The notes beneath the pieces were generated by a model that was not told where the DNA came from, made no database searches, and saw only the letters and a program-made list of their open reading frames with translations. DNA of 64,000 nt, taken from assembly GCA_963835165.1 (NCBI GenBank), contig CAWIGD010000063.1:124001-188000 (forward strand), given 5' to 3'. The position numbers and the translations under genes were made by a program. Shown here in pieces: positions 34,630 to 43,799 of the stretch (positions are counted from its first letter, which is position 1; the number at the start of each line of letters is the position of its first letter). Origin of the DNA: VAZQ01 sp963835165. GTDB taxonomy: Bacteria; Pseudomonadota; Alphaproteobacteria; Rhizobiales; Xanthobacteraceae.

Positions 34630-36534
34630 TCAGGCCCCCCATTGCACCACATAGGCAAACGCGAACGCTTTCATGCGCTCATGGATGCGGTTCTCGATGT
34701 CGAGCCGCACGGCCGCGGGGCCGGACACGCTGATCACCGCCACGTTGCCCTTGACGGGATCCGCGACGATATCGACCGAAAACTTACCATCGGCGACGTC
34801 CGCCAGCACTTCGCGGAACGCGCGGCGCGCCGCGTCGCGACGCAACTCGGCCTTAGCCGGCTTCTGCACATCGGTCAGCGGCATGGCCGCGAGGATGATG
34901 ACCTCTTTCGGCGCCGCGGCCCGTTCCGGGATGTGGCGTTGGACGAAATCGCCGATGTCCGTTGCGCTGGTGCGCGCCCCGGACACGAGCTGGATATAGG
35001 CGACCGGCAATTCGCCAGCATAGGCGTCCGGCTTGCTGACGGCGGCGGCCAGCAGCACGTCGGGATGCTTGAGCAAGGTCTCCTCGATGACGGACGGATC
35101 GATATTGTGCCCGCCGCGGATGATGACATCCTTGACGCGGCCGGTGAGCCAGAGATAGCCGTCGGCGTCGAAGCGTCCGAGATCGCCGGAATTAAACCAG
35201 CCCTCGCGCGTAAATACGCCCTCATTGTACTTCGGCTCGAGATAACCGGGGGTGACGCTCGGCCCCTTCACGACGACCGTGCCGATTTCATCGACCCCGC
35301 ATTCGCGCTTGATCCTGTCGCCGTCGAGTTCGACCGTCTTGACCTGCGTGTAGGGCAAGCGGATGCCCGGCGAGCCGAATTTAGGATCGCCGTCGCGCGG
35401 CGCCTGGGTGACGTTTTGGGTGTATTCGGTGGCGCCATAGGTCAGCAGTACGCGCACGCCGATCAGGCTTTCGATCTGCCGCGCCACCTCGGCGGGGAAG
35501 GCGGTCGAGCCGGTGCAGGCGTAATCGCGCAACGTGCCGAGCTTCTCGCCGTGCGGCCCGTTCTTGGCGAGCTGTGCGAGCGTGGTCGGCACGCCGGAGA
35601 AGAGCGTGATCCCGAACTTGTCCACGAATTTCCAGTAGTTGTCGATGAAGCGCTTGTCGCGTGCGCCGAGCGGAGATGGGATGACGATCGACATGCCGTG
35701 CGCGATGGGGAAATAGCCGCGCCCGAAAATGCCCGCAATGTGGAACATGGGGTAATCGGCGAAGATCACATCGTCGCTCGTGTGCGCCATGACGAGCGCA
35801 TTGGCCCAGCACTTGTAGGCAAAGCCCCGGTGCGTAAGCTTCACAAGCTTGGGCGATCCCGTGGTCCCGCCGGAATGCACATAGGCGGCAATGTGATCGG
35901 GCTCGATCGTGTGCTCGAACAGCAGACGGTCGCCGGGGTGACGCGCGGCCAGCGTGTCGAAGTCGGTTTCCGGGATGACCGCTCCGCCCGGACCCGGCAC
36001 CGTGAGAATGTGCACCGCGGGAGAGATCTCCCTACGGATCGCCTGCACATTCTCCCAGATCTCGTAGCCGGGGGTCGGTCCGAGCGTCACGACGGCTTTC
36101 GGGTTGGTCGCGCGCACGAGTTCGGCCAGCAGGTCCGGCTTGAGCATCCAGTTGACGCCGCAGGCGATGCCCGCTCCGACCGCGCCCATCATCACGACGT
36201 AAAGCTGCGGCACCGTCGGCAGCACGTACATCACCACGTCGTCCGAAGACACGCCGAGCGCGTGGAAGAGATTGGCCGCCTGGATGGCGCGCGATCGCAA
36301 TTCGCGATAGCGAATAGAGATCTGTTCGCCGTCCGGATCGCCGTCGGCGATGTAGCGGATGGCGATCTTTTCCGGATCGAGCATGCATCCGCGGGCGATC
36401 CAATCGTTCAGATTCCAGGAGAAGATCCTCTCATCAAGCGGCACGCGCTCGAGCTCTTCGACATCTTGCAACGTTCGAAGCGGCGCGTAGGCCATCTGCA
36501 TTGGCGTGCCGTCCCTGAATTCCGCCTGGGTCAT
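34630..36534 (-). CDS. AMP-dependent acyl-CoA synthetase/ligase
   Basis: A 634-residue adenylate-forming enzyme. The phosphate-binding loop is YVHSGGTTGSPKLVKLTH; later blocks are LTYGATEYTQ, GWFNSGDLGRFDADGYLWLTGRVKDVIIRGGHNIDPSVIEE and a C-terminal KPAKAELRR with the probable catalytic Lys. It should convert a carboxylic acid to its CoA thioester with ATP. ATG ending at 36534 is preferred over the longer frame. It is the first gene of the minus-strand operon: ligase, Bug, MaoC, two dehydrogenases, crotonase, Bug. The C-terminus extends about 60 residues beyond the usual end. Confidence 0.9.
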   Translation of the reverse strand: MTQAEFRDGTPMQMAYAPLRTLQDVEELERVPLDERIFSWNLNDWIARGCMLDPEKIAIRYIADGDPDGEQISIRYRELRSRAIQAANLFHALGVSSDDVVMYVLPTVPQLYVVMMGAVGAGIACGVNWMLKPDLLAELVRATNPKAVVTLGPTPGYEIWENVQAIRREISPAVHILTVPGPGGAVIPETDFDTLAARHPGDRLLFEHTIEPDHIAAYVHSGGTTGSPKLVKLTHRGFAYKCWANALVMAHTSDDVIFADYPMFHIAGIFGRGYFPIAHGMSIVIPSPLGARDKRFIDNYWKFVDKFGITLFSGVPTTLAQLAKNGPHGEKLGTLRDYACTGSTAFPAEVARQIESLIGVRVLLTYGATEYTQNVTQAPRDGDPKFGSPGIRLPYTQVKTVELDGDRIKRECGVDEIGTVVVKGPSVTPGYLEPKYNEGVFTREGWFNSGDLGRFDADGYLWLTGRVKDVIIRGGHNIDPSVIEETLLKHPDVLLAAAVSKPDAYAGELPVAYIQLVSGARTSATDIGDFVQRHIPERAAAPKEVIILAAMPLTDVQKPAKAELRRDAARRAFREVLADVADGKFSVDIVADPVKGNVAVISVSGPAAVRLDIENRIHERMKAFAFAYVVQWGA

Positions 36535-36790
36535 TACACTCGTCCTGCGCAATCCGCATGTTCGCGCATCACCGTGGCACGACGACAATTGGCTTGCCAG
36601 AGCTCGGCGCGCACGTCTGCCGTATCAAAGCGCAGGCGCGACTGACCACGTCCGTTCACGCCAAGGGAGATTTTGCGTCCTACAACCGAGAGTTCTTTGC
36701 AAGCGCCGCTTCGCAGCGCCGTTGATGCCTGGATTGTCTCGATTTGGCGGAGCATCGCAACTATGCTGGTGCGCCTAGGGAGACAACGTC

Positions 36791-37780
36791 ATGAAAACCA
36801 TCGTTTGCCTGGCCGCCGGATGCGCGGCGCTGATGCTCGCGGCCGCGAGCCACGCCCAAAATGCGCCGGGCGGGGCGGCTGCGAGCTATCCGACCCGACA
36901 AGTCCGCGTCATCGTGCCCTACCCGGCCGGCGGTCCCACCGACGTGATGGCGCGCCTGGTTGCGCAGCACCTTACCGAGAGCCTCGGCCAGAACTTCTTC
37001 GTCGAAAACCTCACGGGCGCGAGCGGCGTTGTCGGCACCGGCACCGCAGCCAATTCCCCGGGCGACGGGCATACCATCTTGTTCGTGACCAACGATTTCG
37101 CCGTCGCGCCGACCGTATCAAGCAAGGTGCCGTACGACGCGGTAAAGAGCTTCGCCCCCGTGACCATTGCAGCCGCTTCGCCGCAAGTGGTCGTGGTCCA
37201 CCCCTCGTTTCCCGCCAAGAACATGCAGGAGCTGATCGCGCTCGCGAAGGCGAGCCCCGGCAAATACAACTATGCCTCGCTCGGCATCGGCTTCGGGCAG
37301 TTGTCCAGCGAACGGCTGTTTCGCCTGGGCCTCGGTCTCGACGTCGTCCGGGTGCCGTTCCCGGGCGCAGCACCGATCATCACCTCGACACTCGCAGGTC
37401 ACACGCCGATGGCGTTCCTCGGCCTGCCGCCCGCCGCACCGCATATCAAGGAAGGAACGTTGCGCGCGCTCGCCGTTACCAGCGCCAAGCGCTCGCCGGT
37501 GTTCCCCAATGTCCCGACCATGGCCGAGTCCGAAGTCCCCGACCAGGAGTCCGAACTGATCATCGGTGTATTGGTGCCCGCCGCGACGCCAAAGCCCATC
37601 GTCGACCAGTTGCAGCGCCAGATCGCCCGCATCGTCGCATTGCCAGATGTGAAAGAGCGTCTCGACGCGCTCGGCTTCGCGCCGGTCGCCAGCACGCCCG
37701 AAGCCTACGCGACGCAAATCAAGGCGGACATCGAGACCTGGAGCAAGGTCGTGCGTGAGGCCAACATCAAGGTCGAATGA
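36791..37780 (+). CDS. Bug/TctC-type periplasmic binding protein (8)
   Basis: A 329-residue receptor: signal peptide (TIVCLAAGCAALMLAAASHAQ), YPTRQVRVIVPYPAGGPTDVMARLV, FFVENLTGASGVVG, VPYDAVKSFAPVTI, YASLGIGFGQLSSERLFRLGLG and VPFPGAAPIITSTLAGH. The ATG follows GGGAGACAACGTC. It is divergent from the CoA ligase at 34630-36534 and 69 bp upstream of another CoA ligase, so both catabolic units may share the 256-bp regulatory region. Confidence 0.93.
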   Translation: MKTIVCLAAGCAALMLAAASHAQNAPGGAAASYPTRQVRVIVPYPAGGPTDVMARLVAQHLTESLGQNFFVENLTGASGVVGTGTAANSPGDGHTILFVTNDFAVAPTVSSKVPYDAVKSFAPVTIAAASPQVVVVHPSFPAKNMQELIALAKASPGKYNYASLGIGFGQLSSERLFRLGLGLDVVRVPFPGAAPIITSTLAGHTPMAFLGLPPAAPHIKEGTLRALAVTSAKRSPVFPNVPTMAESEVPDQESELIIGVLVPAATPKPIVDQLQRQIARIVALPDVKERLDALGFAPVASTPEAYATQIKADIETWSKVVREANIKVE

Positions 37781-37849
37781 GCGCGGCGTCGTCTCGCCAA
37801 TTCCAACGCCATCGGCTCACGGCTGAACCAACTGCTGGACGAGGACGCA

Positions 37850-39418
37850 ATGCACGACACACCCGTGGTGCTCGGTGACGTCATCGAGCGCAACGCCCGC
37901 TATTTTCCGGGAAAGACCGCCGTCATCTTCGAGGACCGGCGCGTCACTTTCGCCGAGTTTTCCGCCCGCGTGCGCAGGTTCGCCAATGCGCTCGCGGCGC
38001 GCGGCCTGCAACGCCAGGCGCGGTTCGCCGTGCTGGCGCAGAACTGCCTGGAATATTTCGAAGCGGTCGGCGCCGCGGAACGGGCAGGCTTCATCGCGGT
38101 GACGCTGAATTGGCGACTGTCGCCGCAGGAACTCGGCCAGATCCTCGACGACTGCACCCCGACGGTGTTGATCTTCGAAGCGCAGTTCACCGCCCAGGTG
38201 GAAAGCCTGCGCCGCCAAGGCAGCAGCATCGAACGCTTCATCATCATCGGGCCCGCCACCGACTGGGCCGAAAGCTACGAAGACACTCTCGCCGCCGCGC
38301 CCGATGCCGCGCCGGCGTTGCGCCCACAACCGGACGACGGCGTGTATCTGATCTACACCAGTGGAACCACCGGCAAGCCCAAAGGCGTTCTGCTCAGTCA
38401 CCGGGCGATCCTGTCCGCGGCCATCGGCATTTCGTGGGAACAGGGTGTGCGGCCATCCGATCGGATGCTGATCGTGATGCCGCTGTTTCACATCGGCGCG
38501 AAGATCAATCAGCTGGCCAATATGGTGCTGGGCACGACGATCATCCTGCACCGCGCCTTCGACCCCGCGGCGGTCCTGCGCTGCATCGAGGAGGAGCACA
38601 TCACCTGCGCCCATCTGGCGCCGATCATGGTGCGCGGTTTGCTCGACGATCCCGGACTCGGGCGCTGGCGCAAAGATTCGCTGCGCAGCATCCAATATGC
38701 CTCGGCGCCGATGTCGGTCGCGCTGCTGCAGGAGGCAATGGCGGCGTTCGGGCCGATCTTCACCCAGGTCTACGGCATGACGGAGTGCGTGGTCGGCACC
38801 ATCCTGCATGCGCATGAACATCGTCCTGACGGCGATGCCGCGCAGGCGCGACGGCTGGCTTCGGCCGGGCAGCCGTTCTTCGACCACGCCATTCGCGTGG
38901 TTCGCCCCGATGGCTCCGACTGCGCGCCGGACGAGATCGGTGACATCCTCATTCGGGGCCCCAGCCTGATGACGGGGTACTGGAACAACAGCGCGGCGAC
39001 GGTCGAGGCATTGCGCGACGGTTGGATGCATACCGGCGATGTGGGGTTCTTCGATTCCGAGGCGTTTCTCTTCATCGTCGACCGCAAGAAGGACATGATC
39101 GTTTCGGGCGGCGAGAACATCTATTCGCGCGAAGTGGAGGAGGCGCTGCTGACGCATCCGGCGGTGCTGCAGGCGGCCGTCATCGGCGTGCCGGACCCCC
39201 GCTGGGGCGAGTCGGTCAAGGCATGCATCGTGCTGCGGCCGGCCTGCGCAGCCGGCGAGGACGAACTCATCCAGCACTGCCGCAAACTGATCGCGAGTTA
39301 CAAGAAGCCGCGCAGCATCGATTTCCTCGATGCGCTGCCCCGCCTATTCAACGGGAAGGTCGACAAGAAGCAGCTGCGCGCGCGCTATTGGCGGGACCAA
39401 GAGCGCCAGGTGTCCTGA
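37850..39418 (+). CDS. Acyl-CoA synthetase (AMP-forming, class I)
   Basis: A 522-residue fatty-acyl/aryl-CoA ligase: VYLIYTSGTTGKPKGVLLSHR (P-loop-like), QVYGMTECVVG, GWMHTGDVGFFDSEAFLFIVDRKKDMIVSGGENIYSREVEEAL (hinge and A8), and the C-terminal LFNGKVDKKQLR with the catalytic Lys. It has a normal length and all motifs, so it should be active. It follows Bug receptor 8 by 69 bp and is followed by an amidohydrolase, suggesting uptake, hydrolysis and activation of one compound. Confidence 0.92.
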   Translation: MHDTPVVLGDVIERNARYFPGKTAVIFEDRRVTFAEFSARVRRFANALAARGLQRQARFAVLAQNCLEYFEAVGAAERAGFIAVTLNWRLSPQELGQILDDCTPTVLIFEAQFTAQVESLRRQGSSIERFIIIGPATDWAESYEDTLAAAPDAAPALRPQPDDGVYLIYTSGTTGKPKGVLLSHRAILSAAIGISWEQGVRPSDRMLIVMPLFHIGAKINQLANMVLGTTIILHRAFDPAAVLRCIEEEHITCAHLAPIMVRGLLDDPGLGRWRKDSLRSIQYASAPMSVALLQEAMAAFGPIFTQVYGMTECVVGTILHAHEHRPDGDAAQARRLASAGQPFFDHAIRVVRPDGSDCAPDEIGDILIRGPSLMTGYWNNSAATVEALRDGWMHTGDVGFFDSEAFLFIVDRKKDMIVSGGENIYSREVEEALLTHPAVLQAAVIGVPDPRWGESVKACIVLRPACAAGEDELIQHCRKLIASYKKPRSIDFLDALPRLFNGKVDKKQLRARYWRDQERQVS

Positions 39419-39428
39419 ATATTTTAGA

Positions 39429-39470
39429 CGGCGGCGGCAACGTAGTCGGCGCCGCTCCTTGCTGCCGCCG
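39429..39470 (+). promoter_or_regulatory. GC-rich hairpin between ligase and amidohydrolase
   Basis: A 12-bp stem with one mismatch (CGGCGGCGGCAA / TTGCTGCCGCCG) around an 18-nt loop in the 100-bp gap after the ligase stop. There is no T tract, so it could be a transcript-stability or attenuation element. Confidence 0.3.
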
Positions 39471-39518
39471 CATCTCAGTCGTTAAATTCAGCGGACGCAA
39501 ACCTTGTCGGAGGCGACC

Positions 39519-40970
39519 ATGCTGACTCGCAGAGCGCTGGCGAAGTTCGTGGGCGCGGCCGCGCTGAGTGGCGGCCTGCCATTCGGCCTCGCCGCAAAGG
39601 CCGTTGCGCAGACCGCCGCCGCGCCGCCGCCGCGCGGAACCTATCTCATCAAGAATGGCGCCGTGGTGACGGTCGACGAGATTCTCGGCACCCTACCGCG
39701 CGCCGATGTTCTCGTCCGCGACGGCAGGATCGCCGGGGTCGGGCCAAATTTGGCTGCGGCGGACGCCGAGGTGATCGACGCGAGCGACATGATCGTCATG
39801 CCGGGCTTCGTCGACACGCACTATCATATGTGGAGCACGCTCGGCCGGAATTTCACCGCCGACGGCGGTTTCGGCTATTTTCCCGCCAAGAACGCGACCT
39901 CGAAGCTCTACAGCGCGGACGACTTCTACAACAGCGTCATGCTGGGGCTGGTGGAACTCGCCAATGCCGGCATCACCACCGTGCACAACTGGTCGCACAA
40001 CACGCGCACCCCCGCTCACGCCGACGCCGAGTTGCGGGCGCACCGGGACTCGATGCTGCGCGCCCGCTACGCCTATGGGCACATCGACCAGATGCCGCGC
40101 GACCAGGTTCTCGACTTCACCGACATCGACCGGGTCAAGCGGGATTATTTCGCCGGCGGCACCGCCTTCGACGGGCTCGCCACCTTCGGGGTCAATCTGC
40201 GCGGGCTCTCGCAAAGCGAGGAGCGCACCTACCATCAAGATATGACCGCGGCATTGGAACGCGGGCTGCCGGTGGCGATCCATGCGAGCCAGGCGCCACC
40301 GAATGTCGTCGACGCCGCCGATTACGAGAAACGCGGATGGCTCGGCCCGAAGCTGCTCATCTGCCACTACATCCCGGCGCGCGACATCGACGCCGAGACC
40401 ATGGCGCGCACCAAGACGCCGCTGAGCTTTGCCACCCATTCGGAATTCCGCCTCGGGCTCGCCGGCGATCCACGCGCCGCGCTCCTGCGCATGCGCAAGG
40501 CCGGCGTGGTGGTCTCGTTGTCGTTCGACGCGAGCTCGATCGCCCCGCCCAACATGTTCGAGACCATGCGTTTCACCTGGAACATGGGCATCCCGTGGAA
40601 GGGAACGCCAACCGAGGGCCTGCCTGCGGTTGGTTTCCGCGAGGTGATCGAGATGGCGACGCTCAACGGCGCCAAGGCGCTCGGGCTCGGCGATGTGACG
40701 GGTTCGCTCACCGTCGGCAAACGTGCCGACGTCATCCTCATCCGGACGAACGACGTCAATGTGGCTCCGCTCGCCAACATCGAGACGACCGTCGTTCAGT
40801 CCGCAACACCGGCGAACGTCGATACCGTGCTGGTGGACGGTCGCATCGTAAAGCGCCAAGGCAAGCTCGTCGCCTATGACGTCGAGAAGGTGGTCAGGGA
40901 CGCCAAGGCTTCGTCGTTACGCATCCGCACTTCGGCCGGGGGCGTGCTCACTCCGGCGGCCGACCGGTAA
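39519..40970 (+). CDS. Tat-exported amidohydrolase family enzyme
   Basis: A 483-residue metal-dependent hydrolase of the amidohydrolase superfamily. The signal TRRALAKFVGAAALSGGLPFGLAAKAVAQ is twin-arginine type. Domain blocks are YLIKNGAVVTVDEILG, VMPGFVDTHYHMWSTLG (HxH metal site), AGITTVHNWSHN, PVAIHASQAP, LICHYIP and SLTVGKRADVILI. It resembles the cytosine-deaminase/TrzN/atrazine-chlorohydrolase-like group, but the substrate is unknown. ATG 39519 follows CGGAGGCGACC. Export of this family is uncommon; it would act in the periplasm next to Bug receptor 8. Confidence 0.88.
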   Translation: MLTRRALAKFVGAAALSGGLPFGLAAKAVAQTAAAPPPRGTYLIKNGAVVTVDEILGTLPRADVLVRDGRIAGVGPNLAAADAEVIDASDMIVMPGFVDTHYHMWSTLGRNFTADGGFGYFPAKNATSKLYSADDFYNSVMLGLVELANAGITTVHNWSHNTRTPAHADAELRAHRDSMLRARYAYGHIDQMPRDQVLDFTDIDRVKRDYFAGGTAFDGLATFGVNLRGLSQSEERTYHQDMTAALERGLPVAIHASQAPPNVVDAADYEKRGWLGPKLLICHYIPARDIDAETMARTKTPLSFATHSEFRLGLAGDPRAALLRMRKAGVVVSLSFDASSIAPPNMFETMRFTWNMGIPWKGTPTEGLPAVGFREVIEMATLNGAKALGLGDVTGSLTVGKRADVILIRTNDVNVAPLANIETTVVQSATPANVDTVLVDGRIVKRQGKLVAYDVEKVVRDAKASSLRIRTSAGGVLTPAADR

Positions 40971-41058
40971 CGGGCGAAGGCTGACCGAGCTCGCGACCGT
41001 GGTGTCAGGCGCATGGTAAGGGCCGGCAAACACTCCGGCCGATACTGCTCGCGCGTCC

Positions 41059-42213
41059 CTAAACCTGCCCGCGGAAGATTTCGCGCGCGAGCACCATGCG
41101 CATGACCTCCACCGGTCCCTCGGTAATCATGAAGCTGCGCGCGTCGCGCCACATCTGCGAGATCGGCATTTCCGCCGCCAACCCGATCCCACCGTGAATC
41201 TGCATGCAGCGGTCGGCGACACGGAAGCCAAGCTCGGTGCCGGTGATCTTTGCCATATAGCTTTCGTGCCGGGCGGCGACGCCGGCATCGGTCCGCGCCG
41301 CGAGCTGATACACGAATAGTTGCGTCATCCGATGCTCGGTGAAGCTGTCGGCGATCATGAACTGCACGGCCTGGCGATCGGCGAGCGGCGCGCCGAACGT
41401 CACGCGCTGTTTGGCGTAGCTGACCGCGAGATCGAGGCAACGCTTGGCCACGCCGAGGCCGCGACAAGCCTGATAGAGCCGGCCCGCCGTGATCCATGAT
41501 TGCGCCTGCCGCATGCCTTCGCCTTCCTTGCCGATCAGGTTCTCGGCCGGCACGATGACGTCATCCAAGGCGATTTCGCACGGCATGTCGCTCATCATCG
41601 TGGGCGTACGCCGCACGATCTTGACGCCGGGGGTCGCGGTGTCGACCAGGAACATGCTCAGGCCGCCGCGACTTCCCTTTGAACGATCGGTGGCTGCCAC
41701 CAGTTGAAGAAAATCGGCATCCTGCGCCTTGGTGATCCAGCGCTTGTAACCATTGATGACGTAGTGATCGCCCTTGCGCACGGCCGTGGTGCGCATGGCC
41801 CCGGGATCGGAGCCGGCGTCTGGCTCCGACTGCGCGAAGGCGGTCGTCTTCTCGCCGCGCAAAACGGGGAAAAGATATTTCTCCTTCTGCGCAGGATTAA
41901 GCGTGAACAACACCGGTCGCACATCGGGGCCGAACACGCCCGGTCCGCGCGGAGGCAGAGCGACGGTGCGCGAGACCTCCTCCCAAACCACAACCATCCC
42001 CAAGAGGCCGAGGCCTTGACCGCCATACTCCGTGGGCACGTCGAGCAGCCAAAGACCGAGGTCCTTCGCCTTGCGCTCGAGATCGGCGCGAACCTCCGGA
42101 CGCATCCCCGGACCGTCCATGGCATTCATTTCGACCGGAATGAGCTCTCGGTCGACGAACGTCCTCACCGTATTCTTGAGCAGCTTCAGTTCTTCCGGAA
42201 GCTCGAAGTCCAT
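41059..42213 (-). CDS. Acyl-CoA dehydrogenase
   Basis: A 384-residue classical acyl-CoA dehydrogenase: MDFELPEELKLLKNTVRTFVDRELIP, AFAQSEPDAGSDPGAMRTTAVRKGDHYVINGYKRWITKAQDADFLQLVAAT, AKQRVTFGAPLADRQAVQFMIAD and MQIHGGIGLAAEMPISQMWRDARSFMITEGPVEVMRMVLAREI. The Glu of ITEGPVE occupies the catalytic-base position, unlike in the paired dehydrogenases elsewhere in the window. It stands alone, divergent from the orphan binding-protein gene. The ATG ending at 42213 is the first good start. Confidence 0.92.
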   Translation of the reverse strand: MDFELPEELKLLKNTVRTFVDRELIPVEMNAMDGPGMRPEVRADLERKAKDLGLWLLDVPTEYGGQGLGLLGMVVVWEEVSRTVALPPRGPGVFGPDVRPVLFTLNPAQKEKYLFPVLRGEKTTAFAQSEPDAGSDPGAMRTTAVRKGDHYVINGYKRWITKAQDADFLQLVAATDRSKGSRGGLSMFLVDTATPGVKIVRRTPTMMSDMPCEIALDDVIVPAENLIGKEGEGMRQAQSWITAGRLYQACRGLGVAKRCLDLAVSYAKQRVTFGAPLADRQAVQFMIADSFTEHRMTQLFVYQLAARTDAGVAARHESYMAKITGTELGFRVADRCMQIHGGIGLAAEMPISQMWRDARSFMITEGPVEVMRMVLAREIFRGQV

Positions 42214-42547
42214 GTCGGTTTCCCGTTAGGTTTGGTCCCTTAGTGGGATTGAATATGAACCATGTTGGCAGGCCGCGAGACAAAAAAATGCTGCACGCGA
42301 CGATCGTGGCTGTGCTCATTAAAACCCGCAGCCACAGCCGGCGGATGCGACGTGAGCCGGTGTGCACCCATCGCCATTCGCGCGATTGGGAGCAATTCGA
42401 TCCAGTCACGGCGCTGCTGCGCTGCTCGGTTTCGAGACTGGCAGGGTCGAAAATTGGGCCTTATGCTCGGCAAGTACCGCGGAAAGGACATGTACGGCTG
42501 ATGGTGCGAACGCAAGCGGGTGACGGTAGGTGCAGAGGACGGGAGCC
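42214..42547. other. Divergent intergenic region
   Basis: About 330 bp between the acyl-CoA dehydrogenase (minus) and the binding protein (plus). Both promoters must lie here. Short open frames on both strands show no domain or signal. No clear palindrome was found. Confidence 0.4.
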
Positions 42548-43693
42548 ATGATCGAAGAATCACGACACCGGCAACAGTCTCGCCGGCAAGTTGCCGCCTC
42601 ATGCCTTGCTTTATTTCTGACCATCCTGCTGTGCGGCTCCGTCGCACGCGCGCAGTCGGTCGCGTTCATTAATCCTGGAAAGTCCGACGAAATCTACTGG
42701 ATGACTGCCACGCAGGGCATGCAGGCGGTCGCCCGCAGCCTCGGCATGACGTTCGAAGTGCAATATGCCCAGCGCGAGCCGCTCAAGACGTTCGAGATCG
42801 CCCGCGAGATGGTCGCGCGCGCCGCCGGGAAGCGGCCCGACTATATCGTGGTCACCGACGATTATTCCGTCGCCGACCAACTGCTGAAGATCATCGACCC
42901 CGCCGGTGTGAAGACCTTTCTCGCTTACAGCTCGATCCCGGTCGAGCAGCGCGGCGGTATCGGATCGCCCCGCGGCAAGTACAAGGGCTGGCTCGGCTCG
43001 CTGGAGCCGCGGGCCGAGGACGCCGGCGACATGACGGCGGACGCGCTGATCGAGCGCGGCAAGCGAGAAAAGGCGTTCGGGCCCGACGGCAAGCTTCACA
43101 TGCTGGCGATAGCCGGAGACCGCTCGACGCCCTCGTCGATCAAACGCAATCAGGGCATGCGCCGGGCGATCGCGGAAAATCCGACCGTCGTTCTCGATCA
43201 GGAGGTTTACGCGGCTTGGACGCGGGAAAAAGCCGCCGAGCAAGCCGATTTTCTCTACCAGCGATATCCGCATGCCAAGCTGGTGTGGGCGGGGAACGAT
43301 CTGATGGCGTTCGGCGCCATGGCAGCCTGGGAAAAGCGCGGCGGCAAGCCCGGCTTGGACGCGTGGTTCAGCGGCATCAATACCTCGACCGAGGCACTGG
43401 AAGCGATCAAATCCGGACGCCTGACCTCGCTCGCAGGCGGTCACTTCATCACCGGCGCGTGGAGCCTGGTGATGATCTACGACTACCATCACGGGCGCGA
43501 CTTCGCCGACGAAGGGCTCGAGCTGGAACGCCCGATGTTCGCGCAGTTCACTCCACCGCTCGCGGATCGTTACATGCAACGATTCAGCGGCGGCTTCGAC
43601 AGCATCGACTTCAGCCGCTACAGCAAGGTGAAGAATCCGCAGCTCAAGCGCTACAACTTCGGCTTTGCGCAGCTGCTGGAGGCGAAACCTTAA
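42548..43693 (+). CDS. Orphan periplasmic sugar-type (type I) substrate-binding protein
   Basis: A 381-residue exported binding protein of the Peripla_BP_4/LacI-like type. It has a hydrophobic signal (CLALFLTILLCGSVARAQ), then SVAFINPGKSDEIYWMTATQGMQAVARSLGMTFEVQYAQRE, KRPDYIVVTDDY, MLAIAGDRSTPSSIKRNQGMRRAIAENP and AKLVWAGNDLMAFGAMAAWEKRGGKPGLDAWFSGIN. Such proteins deliver sugars or signals to ABC importers or sensor kinases, but no permease, ATPase or kinase is nearby. ATG 42548 follows GGGAGCC. The next gene is a class II aldolase 106 bp downstream. Confidence 0.82.
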   Translation: MIEESRHRQQSRRQVAASCLALFLTILLCGSVARAQSVAFINPGKSDEIYWMTATQGMQAVARSLGMTFEVQYAQREPLKTFEIAREMVARAAGKRPDYIVVTDDYSVADQLLKIIDPAGVKTFLAYSSIPVEQRGGIGSPRGKYKGWLGSLEPRAEDAGDMTADALIERGKREKAFGPDGKLHMLAIAGDRSTPSSIKRNQGMRRAIAENPTVVLDQEVYAAWTREKAAEQADFLYQRYPHAKLVWAGNDLMAFGAMAAWEKRGGKPGLDAWFSGINTSTEALEAIKSGRLTSLAGGHFITGAWSLVMIYDYHHGRDFADEGLELERPMFAQFTPPLADRYMQRFSGGFDSIDFSRYSKVKNPQLKRYNFGFAQLLEAKP

Positions 43694-43799
43694 ACGCACC
43701 GCCGCCGTTCAGAAGGGGCCTGCACCGCTTCGCGCGACGCCGCTCCTCGGCATGAGCGCGGGAGAAGCCCAGCTAGCGTCCCCAGGAAAGGAAGCACCC

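Noticed and set aside
34546..36645. A 699-codon open frame opposite the CoA ligase gene
   Set aside because: It is antisense to a gene with all ligase motifs, and its composition (Arg/Asp/His rich, no domain) is what high-GC antisense frames give.
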